Origin: Bradyrhizobium sp. SZCCHNS1050
GTDB lineage: Bacteria; Pseudomonadota; Alphaproteobacteria; Rhizobiales; Xanthobacteraceae
Length of the DNA stretch: 64,000 bases
Reading direction: 5' to 3'
Assembly: GCF_032484785.1 (NCBI RefSeq)
Contig: NZ_JAUETR010000001.1
Span: 248,001-312,000, forward strand
The translations under genes and the position numbers were made by a program. Below, one piece after another: positions 20,217-29,324 of this stretch (the stretch's first letter is position 1; each line of letters opens with the position of its first letter). Below the pieces are notes generated by a model, which had not been told where the DNA came from, ran no database searches, and saw only the letters and a list, made by a program, of their open reading frames with translations.

Positions 20217-20232
20217 TGGCACGGCTTTCGCT
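20217..20232 (+). promoter_or_regulatory. Sigma-54 promoter of the flgF operon
   Basis: TGGCACG-N4-TCGCT, with the invariant GG and GC at the correct -24/-12 spacing; the only deviation from TTGC is its second T, here C. It lies 116 bases before the flgF start. In Caulobacter-type hierarchies such promoters depend on FlbD and FliX. Confidence 0.8.
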
Positions 20233-20347
20233 GTACCCCTTGCGAACCCGCCGGCTTGGGAGAGCTGAACGGTTCGTTGAAGACCCGGTCGAGACCGCCT
20301 TGGGAGAGGTGCCGCGAACGGGATTCGTCAAAAGGGGAGATCGACCG

Positions 20348-21112
20348 GTGGAGAACGCGCTTCTCATCGGATTGTCGCGGCAGATGGTGCTGGAGCGGCA
20401 ACTCGACGTCGTTGCCAACAACGTCGCCAACGTCAACACCAACGGCTTCAAGGCCGATCAGCAGCTGTTCGAGGAGTATCTCTCCTCCGGCGCGCATGAA
20501 GACAATTTTCCGGGCGCCGCCCGCAGGGTGTCCTATGTCCAGGACCGCGGCACCTATCGCGACTTCTCGCAGGGCTCGATGCAGCGCACCGGCAACGCGC
20601 TCGACGTCGCCGTCACGGGCAACGGCTTCCTGACGGTGCAGACCGCGGCCGGCGAGCGCTACACCCGCGACGGCAATCTGCACATGAACAATCTCGGCCA
20701 GCTTGTCACCGCCGCCGGTGACCTCGTGCTCGGCACCGGCGGTCCGATCGTGTTTCAGCCGACCGACCACGACATCAACATCTCGCCCGACGGCACCGTG
20801 ACGGTGGTCGAGGGCGTCAACCGCACCGACTCGATCCGCGGCAAGCTGCGCATCGTGAACTTCGCCGATCCGCAGGCCGCGCAGAAGCAGGGCAACAACC
20901 TCTACGCCGCCGCCGGCGGCGCCATCCCGCAGCAGGACACCAAGTCGACCATCCAGCAGGGCTACATCGAGAAGTCGAACGTCAGCGCGGTCGGCGAGAT
21001 GAGCAAGATGGTCGAAGTGATGCGCGCCTACACCCAGGTCGCCAACATGCTCCAGGTCCAGAGCGACCTGCGCAAGAACGCGATCGAGAAACTCGCCGAC
21101 GTTCCGGCCTGA
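20348..21112 (+). CDS. flgF: Flagellar basal-body rod protein FlgF
   Basis: A 254-residue proximal rod protein. It has the N-terminal rod motif (LERQLDVVANNVANVNTNGF) and the C-terminal family motif (VGEMSKMVEVMRAYTQVANM). The start is a GTG preceded by GGGGAG; the frame is open 44 codons further upstream, but the sigma-54 promoter lies within that stretch, so the upstream start can be excluded. It is first in flgF-flgG-flgA-flgH. Confidence 0.94.
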   Translation: MENALLIGLSRQMVLERQLDVVANNVANVNTNGFKADQQLFEEYLSSGAHEDNFPGAARRVSYVQDRGTYRDFSQGSMQRTGNALDVAVTGNGFLTVQTAAGERYTRDGNLHMNNLGQLVTAAGDLVLGTGGPIVFQPTDHDINISPDGTVTVVEGVNRTDSIRGKLRIVNFADPQAAQKQGNNLYAAAGGAIPQQDTKSTIQQGYIEKSNVSAVGEMSKMVEVMRAYTQVANMLQVQSDLRKNAIEKLADVPA

Positions 21113-21134
21113 CAGATCTTGAAGGAGACGTGAC

Positions 21135-21923
21135 ATGCAGGCGCTTCACACCGCTGCGACCGGAATGGCGGCACAGGAACTCAACGTTCAGGTGATCTCC
21201 AACAACATTGCCAACCTGCGCACCACCGGCTTCAAGAAGCAGACGGTGGCGTTCCAGGACCTGATCTACGAGCACATGCGCCGCGTCGGCGCGCAGTCGT
21301 CGGACCAGGGCACGATCCTGCCCGTCGGCATCGACATCGGCGGCGGCGTCAAGACCGTCGGCACGCCGCGCTCGATGACGCAGGGCACGCTGTCGCAGAC
21401 CGGCAACGATCTCGACCTCGCGATCTCGGGGGAGGGCTTCTTCAAGGTGCTGATGCCCGACGGCACCTTCCAGTACACCCGCGACGGCACCTTCCAGATG
21501 GACAATCAGGGCCGGATCGTTACCGCCCAGGGCAACCCGGTGCAGCCGACCATCACGATCCCGCAGAACGCCTCGGGCATCACCGTCAACGCGCAGGGCC
21601 AGGTCTCGGTGACGCTGCCGGGCTCGACCACCTCGAACATCATCGGCCAGCTCCAGGTCACCCGCTTCATCAACAAGGCCGGCCTGCAGCCGGTCGGCAA
21701 CAACCAGTTCACCGACACCCCCTCCTCCGGGCCGCCGCAGGACGGCGTCGCCAACCAGGATGGTCTCGGCAGCATCACCCAGGGCAGCCTGGAGCAGGCC
21801 AATGTCGACGTCGTCAGCGAGATGAGCGAGCTGATCGCCGCGCAGCGCGCCTACGAGATGAACGCCAAGGTCATCTCGGCCGCGGACCAGATGCTGCAGT
21901 CGACCACTGCGCTGTTCCGCTGA
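21135..21923 (+). CDS. flgG: Flagellar distal rod protein FlgG
   Basis: A 262-residue distal rod protein. The N-terminus (MQALHTAATGMAAQELNVQV, NNIANLRTTGFKKQ) and C-terminus (VSEMSELIAAQRAYEMNAKV) are classical FlgG, and the length matches the family. It has a good Shine-Dalgarno (AAGGAGACG) and lies 22 bases after flgF. Confidence 0.98.
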   Translation: MQALHTAATGMAAQELNVQVISNNIANLRTTGFKKQTVAFQDLIYEHMRRVGAQSSDQGTILPVGIDIGGGVKTVGTPRSMTQGTLSQTGNDLDLAISGEGFFKVLMPDGTFQYTRDGTFQMDNQGRIVTAQGNPVQPTITIPQNASGITVNAQGQVSVTLPGSTTSNIIGQLQVTRFINKAGLQPVGNNQFTDTPSSGPPQDGVANQDGLGSITQGSLEQANVDVVSEMSELIAAQRAYEMNAKVISAADQMLQSTTALFR

Positions 21924-21945
21924 GGTTCGAAGGGAGATCGCCATC

Positions 21946-23010
21946 ATGACCCGCACCGTCCGTCCCTTCCTGCTTGCGGCCGCCCTGCTCGCCTCGACTG
22001 CGCTATCGGCGCTGGCCGGCGAGGCCGACGACCAGATCAAGGCGCCCGTACTGCGCTCCACCGTGAACGTCACCGGCGACATCGTTCGCGTCGGCGACCT
22101 GATCGACAATGCGGGCGTCGCGGCCAACATCGCCGTCTACCGCGCGCCCGACCTCGGCACGACCGGCGTGCTGCCGGCCGCGCAGGTGATCGCAACCCTG
22201 CGCACCCACCAGGTGATCGGCGTCGAGGTCCGCGACATCAAGGAGGTCGCGGTCACGCGGCTGGCGCGCGCCGTCGACGCCAAGGAGATCAGCACGACGG
22301 TGGCCCAGGCGCTCGATCACCGCAACGGACTTGGCGATGCCGCCAACCTCAGCATCAGCTTCGACCAGCCGGTGCAGGACCTCAAATTCGAGGCCTCGAC
22401 GTCGGGCACGCTGGCGCCGACCAGCGTCCGGTTCGACCCGCGCAGCGGCCGCTTCGACATCACCTTGGAGCTCGGCCATGCCAATGGCGCGAGCCCGACC
22501 AAGCTGCGCTACACCGGCACGGCGATCGAAACCGTCGAGGCCGTGGTGTTGACCCGCAACATCGACCGCAACGAGATGATCCGCTCAGGCGACCTGCAGA
22601 CCGAGCGGCGGCCGCGCGCCGAGCTCGGCGGCGGCGACCCCGCCACGCGCGAGCTCGCAGTGGGCATGCAGATGCGCCGCCCGGCGCGCGCGGGCCAGGC
22701 GCTGAAGACCACCGACCTCGCCAAGCCCGACCTCGTGCAGCGCGACCAGGCGGTCACGCTGATCTTCCAGACCGCCGGCATCTATCTCACCACGCGCGGC
22801 AAGGCGCTGGAGTCGGGCACCGAAGGCGACGTCGTCAGCGTGCTCAATCTGCAGTCCAAGCGCACCGTGACCGGTCGCGTCTCGGGTCGCGGCCAGGTCT
22901 CCGTCGACATCGCCGTCGCCAAGCCGGCGCAGACCTCCGAAGCCGACATCGCCGCACCCGTCGCCGTCGCCAGCCGCCTTCCCACCTCCGCCACCCCGAA
23001 AGCCGAGTAA
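21946..23010 (+). CDS. flgA: Flagellar P-ring assembly chaperone FlgA
   Basis: A 354-residue periplasmic chaperone for FlgI. A signal peptide (FLLAAALLASTALSALA) is followed by an N-terminal region and a C-terminal SAF-type domain (VLTRNIDRNEMIRSGDLQTE, then ARAGQALKTTDLAKPDLVQR). It is longer than enteric FlgA (~220), as is usual in alphaproteobacteria. It lies 22 bases after flgG and 5 bases before flgH. Confidence 0.94.
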   Translation: MTRTVRPFLLAAALLASTALSALAGEADDQIKAPVLRSTVNVTGDIVRVGDLIDNAGVAANIAVYRAPDLGTTGVLPAAQVIATLRTHQVIGVEVRDIKEVAVTRLARAVDAKEISTTVAQALDHRNGLGDAANLSISFDQPVQDLKFEASTSGTLAPTSVRFDPRSGRFDITLELGHANGASPTKLRYTGTAIETVEAVVLTRNIDRNEMIRSGDLQTERRPRAELGGGDPATRELAVGMQMRRPARAGQALKTTDLAKPDLVQRDQAVTLIFQTAGIYLTTRGKALESGTEGDVVSVLNLQSKRTVTGRVSGRGQVSVDIAVAKPAQTSEADIAAPVAVASRLPTSATPKAE

Positions 23011-23015
23011 GTTTC

Positions 23016-23795
23016 ATGTCGAAGTTCAAGTTTGATGATCGGGGCGTCTCGAGCCTGCGCCGGGTCGCGCTGATCTCGGTTTCCTTCGCGGTGCTGTCGA
23101 TCGCCGGCGGATGCTCCTCGATCGACCGTCTCAGCCAGATTGGCGAGCGGCCGAAGCTGACGGAGATCGACAATCCGACCACGCAGCCGGGCTACAAGCC
23201 GGTGCAGATGCCGATGCCGAAGCCCGAAACCGTGTCCTACGCGCCGAACTCGCTGTGGCGCAACGGCTCGCGCGCCTTCTTCAAGGACCAGCGCGCCCGT
23301 CAGGTCGGCGACCTCCTGACCGTCACGGTCAGCATCTCCGACAAGGCCAATTTCGCCAACGAGACCCAGCGCAGCCGCACCAACAAGGAGGATTCGGGCA
23401 TCACCGACTTCATCGGCGCGAAGACGCTCGGCGTGCAGGCGCAGAAGGTGCTGCCCGGCCGCATCCTGACTGCCGACGGCACCTCGTCCTCGGACGGCAA
23501 GGGCACGATCCAGCGGTCGGAGTCCTTGACCACCAGCGTCGCCGCGGTCGTGACGCAGGTGCTGCCGAACGGCAACCTCGTCGTCGAAGGCAAGCAGGAG
23601 ATCCGGGTCAACTACGAGATCCGCGAGCTGATCGTGGCCGGCATCGTGCGGCCCGAGGACATCCAGAGCGACAACACCATCGACTCCACCAAGATCGCCC
23701 AGGCCCGCATCTCCTACGGCGGCCGCGGCCAGATCTCCGACGTCCAGCAGCCGCGCTACGGCCAGCAGGTGATGGATATCCTGCTGCCGTTCTGA
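23016..23795 (+). CDS. flgH: Flagellar L-ring lipoprotein FlgH
   Basis: A 259-residue outer-membrane L-ring protein. The lipobox IAGGC places the lipidated cysteine near residue 33. The core FlgH motifs are NSLWRNGSRAFFKDQRARQV, VGDLLTVTVSISDKANFAN and, near the end, VNYEIRELIVAGIVRPEDI. It is the last gene of the flgF operon. Confidence 0.97.
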   Translation: MSKFKFDDRGVSSLRRVALISVSFAVLSIAGGCSSIDRLSQIGERPKLTEIDNPTTQPGYKPVQMPMPKPETVSYAPNSLWRNGSRAFFKDQRARQVGDLLTVTVSISDKANFANETQRSRTNKEDSGITDFIGAKTLGVQAQKVLPGRILTADGTSSSDGKGTIQRSESLTTSVAAVVTQVLPNGNLVVEGKQEIRVNYEIRELIVAGIVRPEDIQSDNTIDSTKIAQARISYGGRGQISDVQQPRYGQQVMDILLPF

Positions 23796-23814
23796 GGCAA
23801 ACCTCAGCATCAAT

Positions 23815-23838
23815 GACCGGGCGGAGCGCCGCCCGGTC
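23815..23838 (+). terminator. Stem-loop after flgH
   Basis: A perfect 10-bp stem (GACCGGGCGG / CCGCCCGGTC) with a 4-base loop, 20 bases after flgH, without a T-tract. It is a probable Rho-assisted end or 3' stabiliser. Confidence 0.5.
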
Positions 23839-24050
23839 GCTCGGGAAGCCGCCCATGCGATGACCTCGCAAGGCGCAAATCGAAACGAGGACCAGGACAC
23901 GACCGAAATCCCTCCCCGCGCGGGAGGGTCGGACAAGGGATGGCCGAGCGCGATATGGGTCACGGCGCATGACCCCCGCAGCCGCCGCCCTTCTCTGAAA
24001 ACGAGCTCCCACATTGCCCAATGCGAACCTAGGCGCGGCGGGTGATGTAT

Positions 24051-24094
24051 ACGCGGCCTCCGGTAGCTCCCCTGCCGGAGGCCGCGTTCGTTTT
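24051..24094 (+). terminator. Intrinsic terminator downstream of flgH
   Basis: A perfect 13-bp GC stem (ACGCGGCCTCCGG / CCGGAGGCCGCGT) with a 10-base loop, followed by TCGTTTT. It lies 256 bases beyond flgH. The rest of the 356-base gap between flgH and the convergent hydratase gene shows no gene. Confidence 0.8.
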
Positions 24095-24151
24095 AGCTGT
24101 CACACCCGAGCTGACGGACCCCAGCTCAAGACGTTCCGGCCCTACCTCGGC

Positions 24152-24943
24152 TCACCCGAACGTCGCCTCGACCACACCGAGGCCGTCCAGCTCCATCCGT
24201 ACCCGGTCGCCGGCCTTGAGCCAGATCGTCTTGACCAGGCTGCCGGTCAGGACGAGCTGCCCGGCCTCGAGCCCGTCACCACTGGCGGCGAGATGATTGG
24301 CAAGCCAGGCCAGCGCATGGACCGGATGTCCCAGCACATCCGCGCCAGTGCCCTCGCCGACCAAGGTGCCGTTGACGATGGCACGGCCCTGCACCGCGGC
24401 CAAGTCCGCTACGGCAGCGCGTGGGAGCGCCGGGCCGAGGACACAGCCGGCAGCAAAGAAATCGTCGGCGACGAGCATCGGCGCGCCCAGCGTCTGCCAT
24501 TGCACATAACGGTCGTCGACGATCTCGATCGCCGCGTGACAGTCGCCGATCGCCTCGACGACACGATCCATGGTGAACGGCGCGTCCAACGGCAGCAGGT
24601 CGTGCTTGAGCCGCACGGCGATCTCGCATTCGACGCCCACGCGGACGAAGTCGGCCGTGCGCAGTTCGACACCTGTCTGGTGAATACCGGACGCGAACAC
24701 TCCGCCGGAACAGGGATGCGGAATGCCAAGATAGTCCTGCATCACCTTGCTGGTGCAGCCGATCTTGTAGCCGGCGAAGTCACCGGCCTGTTCGGCGAGC
24801 AGCCAATGGACTTCGCGCTGGATCTCATAGCCGGCTGCTTCATCCTTCGGCTGAAGCTGAGGCGGCAGAGCCCCCAAGGGCGCCCGCTGCTTGCGGGCAT
24901 CTACGATCAGTCGCGCAGCGGATAGTATCTCGTCTGCTCCCAT
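24152..24943 (-). CDS. 2-keto-4-pentenoate hydratase family protein
   Basis: A 263-residue protein of the MhpD/fumarylacetoacetate hydrolase-related fold. Recognisable segments are AGYEIQREVHWLLAEQAGDF, AGYKIGCTSKVMQDYLGI, the acidic metal-ligand region RVGVECEIAVRLKHD (ExE) and the C-terminal AGQLVLTGSLVKTIWLKAGD. It should bind a divalent metal and hydrate 2-oxo-4-enoates from aromatic meta-cleavage pathways. No other pathway gene is adjacent, so the true substrate is unknown. Confidence 0.85.
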   Translation of the reverse strand: MGADEILSAARLIVDARKQRAPLGALPPQLQPKDEAAGYEIQREVHWLLAEQAGDFAGYKIGCTSKVMQDYLGIPHPCSGGVFASGIHQTGVELRTADFVRVGVECEIAVRLKHDLLPLDAPFTMDRVVEAIGDCHAAIEIVDDRYVQWQTLGAPMLVADDFFAAGCVLGPALPRAAVADLAAVQGRAIVNGTLVGEGTGADVLGHPVHALAWLANHLAASGDGLEAGQLVLTGSLVKTIWLKAGDRVRMELDGLGVVEATFG

Positions 24944-25253
24944 GGCCCTTCAACTCCCTTGGCCCGCGGTCCGAACCGGCATCGCAGGATCTATGGTGAA
25001 CGGATTGTTTATAAACGAGTTTTGGGCTCCCATCTCAGCTTCATCAACAATTTGAGACGGCGCGGCCGCAGCGCAAGCGGCTCGTTCAACCGATTTCACG
25101 TTTCACGATGCCGAGTTCGAGCAGACTTTCCGCAGTGGCGACGATCGCGTCCTCGTTGGAGCGCGGACTCCAGCCGCGCAGACGCCGCGCCTCGCTTGGA
25201 CTTCGGGCAAGGCCATGCCGGGACCAGCCGCGCAGCGTTTCGCGCGCCGGCGC
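24944..25253. other. Intergenic region with a possible gene remnant
   Basis: 310 bases between the kinase stop and the hydratase start. On the minus strand, directly after and in frame with the kinase stop, 55 codons stay open to a TGA at 25086-25088. They end in the protein-like SNEDAIVATAESLLELGIVK. The rest (24944-25085) is promoter-like, with an AT-rich patch around 25003-25022. Confidence 0.35.
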
Positions 25254-27350
25254 TCAGCCCGCCTCCGTTGCGGCCACCGAACTCTCGCCAGGCGTCTTGA
25301 GCCAGGGCAGCTCGAACTGGCAGGTCAGCCCACTCTCGGCAAACGTCCGCTGCAGATGCCTGACCGTGCGGGTCAGCAGCCGGCTGCCGAAGCCGACCAC
25401 TGGCGGCTCCGTTGCCGGCGGGCCGCCGCTTTCCTGCCAGCGAACATGCAGCGCGTCCTGCGCCAACGACCAGCTGACATCGACGTGGCCGTCGGGCGTG
25501 GTGAGCGCGCCATATTTGCTGGCGTTGCAGGCCATCTCGTGGATGACGAGCGCCAGCTGCGTCGTCAGCTCGACCGGAACCAGGATGGCGGGGCCGTGGG
25601 TGGCGAGTTGATCCGGTGTGCTGGCGAACGGCGCGACCTGACTCCTGATGAGGGCGGCGAGATCGGCGCCCTGCCAGTCGTTCTCGGCAAGGCTCGTGTG
25701 CGCCGTCGCCAGCGCATGCAGGCGTGACGTGAAATCGCGGACCTTGGCGTCGTGCCGCGGCAGCAGCTGATGCGCCAGCGATTGCACCACGGCGAGGCTG
25801 TTCTTGACGCGATGGGCCAGCTCATGCACGAGCAGCTCGCGCTTGCGGTCGGCTTCCTTCGCGGCCGTGACGTCGATGTTGACGCCGATCATGTACGGAT
25901 CGCCGCCGCCCTCGCCGCCCAACATGCGGGCGCGCGCCTCGATCCAGCGGATCGAGCCGTCGGGCAGCGGCACCCGCCATTCCGAATCGAGCTCCCCGGT
26001 TGTCAGCGCCTGCTTGTTGTCCCGGTCGGCACGCGCCTGGTCCTCGGGATGCACCAGCGCCAGCCAGGCGTCATAGGTCCCGGGGAACGTGCCCGGCGCA
26101 AGCCCATAGAGCTCTTCGATCTCATCGGACCAGTGGCTGGCGCCGGATCTGCCGTCCCAGGTAAAGGTGCCAAGCCGTCCGTATTTCGCGGCGAGTTTGA
26201 GCTGCCCGGCCGTGCGCGACGCATCGTCCCTGGCTTGGGCGAGCATCCCGAAATTCTCCTGGATGACGCGTGCACTCTCCGCCTGCGCCTTTTCGGCCGC
26301 AGCTAGTCGGGCGTTGAGCGCCCGGACCTCCGGGGGATCGGAGGGCGCGGCCTCGCCGGGGATGGCGCGCTTGACGGCGATGCTTTCGAGCGGCCGGGCG
26401 ATGCTTCGTCCGATGCCGGCCGCCAGCAGCAGCGCCAGGGCACAGATCGTCGTCGCCACGATGGTTGCGGTCTGCACCGTCGAGGAGATCGCCTGGGCGA
26501 AAGCCGCCTGCTTGATGCCGACCCCGACAGTCCAGTCGCTCAGTTGGGGACGCGCATTGGCGTTGATGATCCGATCGCCCTCGATCGACGGAAACTCCGC
26601 GATCCCCTCAGCCTTGGCAGTCGCCCGCCATCCGGCCGACGCCGGCTGCCCGGTCGAGGTCGCGTTCTTCGGGATGCGCGAAATGTAGCGGCCCTGGCCG
26701 TCCATGATGCCGACCAGCCAGTCGGCCGGCAGCTGCTGCTGGGCCAGCAGCCGGGTGTAGTTCGCGGCTGGCATGGCAATCGAAAGGCAGCGGAACGGCT
26801 TGCCGTCCTTGAAGACGGGAACATCGACGGTCGCCACCCACGCGCCGGAATTCGGACCGGTGAAAATGTCGGAGATCGACGGCCTTCCGGACTGAAAGGC
26901 GCGCTCCTGCGAGCCCCAGCCTTCGGGCGCGCCCTCGCCGAGCGGCTTGCCCGGCGTCGCCCCGGTGTTGAGCAGGATGCGGCCGCTCGCGTCCGACACG
27001 ATGATCCAGCCTTCGCCGCTGACCGCACCGACGCGGCGCGCCTCCGCCTCGAAGTTGCTGAGATCGGCGGCACTGAGATCCGGAGACTTGCCCAGCACCT
27101 CGGCGAGCGCGATGTAGCGCCGCAATTCGGCGTCGACGGCACCGGAGATCGTCTGCGCGGCATAGGACAGGCCGCGCCGGATCGAGGCGTCGGCGGATTG
27201 CGCCATCGATACGATGACATAGGCGATCAGCCCGACGCAGGGCAGGAACAGAATGCCGGCCAGGAGAAGGAGGCGCCCCTTGATGCTCAAGGCGCCATAG
27301 GAACGCTGCATCGTTGCCAGCGCGCCCCTGGCTATGTCCGGCTCGCCCAT
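25254..27350 (-). CDS. HWE-family membrane sensor histidine kinase with PAS domain
   Basis: A 698-residue protein. Membrane helix 1 is at ~20-42 (LLLLAGILFLPCVGLIAYVI). It is followed by a ~240-residue periplasmic Cache-like sensor, membrane helix 2 (TATIVATTICALALLLAAGI), a PAS/PAC region (YGLAPGTFPGTYDAWLALVHPEDQ in pieces) and an HWE kinase core. His513 is in HRVKN, and the ATPase domain has the W-x-E signature HVRWQESGGPP. HWE kinases usually signal to stand-alone receivers or PhyR-type stress circuits; the partner is not adjacent. The ATG is preferred for its GGGGA site; the frame is open to 27452. Confidence 0.9.
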   Translation of the reverse strand: MGEPDIARGALATMQRSYGALSIKGRLLLLAGILFLPCVGLIAYVIVSMAQSADASIRRGLSYAAQTISGAVDAELRRYIALAEVLGKSPDLSAADLSNFEAEARRVGAVSGEGWIIVSDASGRILLNTGATPGKPLGEGAPEGWGSQERAFQSGRPSISDIFTGPNSGAWVATVDVPVFKDGKPFRCLSIAMPAANYTRLLAQQQLPADWLVGIMDGQGRYISRIPKNATSTGQPASAGWRATAKAEGIAEFPSIEGDRIINANARPQLSDWTVGVGIKQAAFAQAISSTVQTATIVATTICALALLLAAGIGRSIARPLESIAVKRAIPGEAAPSDPPEVRALNARLAAAEKAQAESARVIQENFGMLAQARDDASRTAGQLKLAAKYGRLGTFTWDGRSGASHWSDEIEELYGLAPGTFPGTYDAWLALVHPEDQARADRDNKQALTTGELDSEWRVPLPDGSIRWIEARARMLGGEGGGDPYMIGVNIDVTAAKEADRKRELLVHELAHRVKNSLAVVQSLAHQLLPRHDAKVRDFTSRLHALATAHTSLAENDWQGADLAALIRSQVAPFASTPDQLATHGPAILVPVELTTQLALVIHEMACNASKYGALTTPDGHVDVSWSLAQDALHVRWQESGGPPATEPPVVGFGSRLLTRTVRHLQRTFAESGLTCQFELPWLKTPGESSVAATEAG

Positions 27351-27583
27351 GATTCCCCGCGGCGTTCCGAGATGGAACGGCCGACAATTCAGCAGACGCG
27401 AAAAAGTTCCGGACGCTTGGAAAACCAACAGCGCTCGCGGTCGTGCCGGCATCGCCGGCCCGCAGACCGCTCAGGTGACGAGACACTCGACCTCGCGCAC
27501 ACCGGCGCCGTCTCAGCAACAGACGCTGCGGCCGCACCCGGCAAGCGGCCGCAATCCCCGCTCGTTCAGGTCAATGTCGCGAC

Positions 27584-28033
27584 TTACTCGTCGCGATAGA
27601 CCTTTTCACGCTTCTCGTGGCGTTCCTGCGCCTCCACCGACAGTGTCGCAATGGGACGGGCCTCGAGCCGCTTCAGCGAAATCGGCTCGCCGGTCTCCTC
27701 GCAATAACCGTAGGTGTTGTCCTCGATGCGCTGGAGCGCCGCGTCGATCTTGGAGATCAGCTTGCGCTGGCGGTCACGGGCGCGAAGCTCGATCGCCCGA
27801 TCGGTCTCCGACGACGCGCGGTCGGCGAGGTCCGGATGGTTCACGTTCTCCTCCTGCAGAGCCTGCAGGGTGAGCTTCGATTCGCGCAGGATCTCCTCCT
27901 TCCATGCCAGCAGCTTGGCGCGGAAATAGTCGCGCTGGCGTTCGTTCATGAAAGGCTCTTTTTCGGAAGGTTTGTAGTTCTTCAACTTTTCCAAGGTCAG
28001 CCCATCTGTACGTGCTGGCGCCGGTTTCGGCAC
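27584..28033 (-). CDS. dksA: DksA-family RNA polymerase-binding regulator
   Basis: A 149-residue protein that binds the RNA polymerase secondary channel and acts with ppGpp. The coiled coil (~30-110: NERQRDYFRAKLLAWKEEIL, HPDLADRASSETDRAIELR) has the DksA tip pattern D..DRAS. The zinc-finger region keeps one cysteine (YGYCEETGEPI) while the second pair is replaced (PIATLSVEAQ), as in low-cysteine DksA variants. The start shown is a GTG; a TTG 39 bases downstream giving MEKLKNYKP is also plausible. Single gene. Confidence 0.9.
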   Translation of the reverse strand: MPKPAPARTDGLTLEKLKNYKPSEKEPFMNERQRDYFRAKLLAWKEEILRESKLTLQALQEENVNHPDLADRASSETDRAIELRARDRQRKLISKIDAALQRIEDNTYGYCEETGEPISLKRLEARPIATLSVEAQERHEKREKVYRDE

Positions 28034-28177
28034 CGGCGGACGGAATACGCCCGTTCGCGGCCGCGTTATATAGCGGCCTCATGTGACAGACAATATTTCC
28101 ATCGGCACGGGCGCCCCGCCGTTCGGGCCGTTGCACAGGCAAATTCGGCCCCAGCCGGCGGGACGCCGTGGACGGCC

Positions 28178-28789
28178 TCAGTAACCGACCGTGAAACGGG
28201 CCCGCCGGTGGGCTGGACGCTCGATTTCGTCGGCCATCGCGACCGCGAAGTCCTCGAAGGTGATGAAGCTCTTGCCGTCGGCATCGACCAGCAGCTGATC
28301 CGTTCCGAGCCGGAACTTGCCCGTCCGGGGGCCGAAATCGATCATTGCAGAGGGCGACAGGAAGGTCCAATCGAGCTCCTTCTCCTGGCGCAGGCGGTCG
28401 AGGAACGCGGCGCCCTTCTCCGCTTCGGCCTTGTAGGCGGCCGGAAAGCCGGGCGTCGTCACCAGCCGCACACCCGGCGCGACCTCGAGCGAGCCGGCGC
28501 CGCCGACCACGAGGTAACGCGATACGCCTGAGTCCTTGGCCGCCCCGATCAGGGTCTCGACATCGCTGGCCGAGAAATGGATCGCGCTGATCGCGACGTC
28601 ATGGCCGGCCCAGAGTTTCGCCAGCGCGGCGCGGTCGTTGGCGTCACCCCGCACCGCCGTGACGTTGGCGTGCTTCTCGATCTTGTCCGGGTTGCGGGCG
28701 ATGCCGGTGACCTGGTGGCCGCGGCTGGCCAGCTCGGCGGTGATGCGGGACCCGGCACGGCCGGAGGCGCCGGCGACGGCGATCTTCAT
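28178..28789 (-). CDS. NAD(P)-binding oxidoreductase (NmrA/atypical SDR type)
   Basis: A 203-residue Rossmann protein. The nucleotide-binding motif GASGRAGSRI (residues 7-16) opens the fold. Later features are the VRGDANDRAAL strand-turn and YLVVGGAGSLEV; C-terminal FEDFAVAMADEIE is typical of NAD(P)H-binding SDR-like proteins. It has no classical YxxxK. It is divergent from an HxlR regulator at 28934, a common pairing for redox- or quinone-responsive genes. Confidence 0.88.
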   Translation of the reverse strand: MKIAVAGASGRAGSRITAELASRGHQVTGIARNPDKIEKHANVTAVRGDANDRAALAKLWAGHDVAISAIHFSASDVETLIGAAKDSGVSRYLVVGGAGSLEVAPGVRLVTTPGFPAAYKAEAEKGAAFLDRLRQEKELDWTFLSPSAMIDFGPRTGKFRLGTDQLLVDADGKSFITFEDFAVAMADEIERPAHRRARFTVGY

Positions 28790-28853
28790 GGGGAAACTCC
28801 TATGTTCGAGATCACGAGGTCGGATCCGAGGTCTGGACGAAGCCGCCTCGGTA

Positions 28854-28876
28854 TCCGATAGTGACTAGATAGCGGA
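28854..28876. promoter_or_regulatory. Possible HxlR operator
   Basis: An imperfect dyad (TCCG-A-TA ... TA-G-CGGA) in the 144-base divergent region between the oxidoreductase and HxlR genes. Only the outer 4+2 positions pair, so this is weak. Confidence 0.25.
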
Positions 28877-28933
28877 ACGAATGCTGGTGTTAAGAGCGCA
28901 CTTTAAGATCACCTGGTCACGCCGGAGTAACCG

Positions 28934-29308
28934 ATGAGAGCCGCGAACGTCTATTCGGCCGACTGCCCAACGCGACAGATCCTGGACCGCGTCGGCGACA
29001 AATGGGCCGTGCTGATCCTGATCCTGCTGCGCAACGAACCCTTGCGCTTCAATCAGTTGCGGCGGTCGATCGAAGGGATTTCGCAGAAGATGCTGTCCCA
29101 GGTGCTGAAGAGCCTGGAGCGCGACGGCCTGGTGCGGCGGCGCGCGATCGCGACCGTCCCGGTCACCGTTGAATATTCGATCACGCCGCTCGGGCTGACG
29201 CTCGCCGCCGCGGTCGATCCGCTGCGCGACTGGGCCGAGCGTCATCTCAAGGAGGTCACCGCCGCGCAGCGCCGCTACGACGCGCAGCAGCCGTCGAAGG
29301 CGGCCTGA
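28934..29308 (+). CDS. HxlR-family transcriptional regulator
   Basis: A 124-residue winged-helix regulator. The conserved early cysteine (Cys11 in SADCPTRQILDRVGDKW) matches the redox-sensing position of YodB/HypR-type HxlR proteins. The helix-turn-helix continues with RFNQLRRSIEGISQKMLSQV and the wing with SLERDGLVRRRAIATVPVTV. It is likely to control the divergent oxidoreductase in response to thiol-reactive or quinone stress. Confidence 0.92.
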   Translation: MRAANVYSADCPTRQILDRVGDKWAVLILILLRNEPLRFNQLRRSIEGISQKMLSQVLKSLERDGLVRRRAIATVPVTVEYSITPLGLTLAAAVDPLRDWAERHLKEVTAAQRRYDAQQPSKAA

Positions 29309-29324
29309 ACGCGCGCGAGGCGTC

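Noticed and set aside
24959..25300. 113-codon plus-strand frame near the kinase end
   Set aside because: Arg/Ser/Pro-rich, overlaps the kinase antisense, and lacks a convincing ribosome site.
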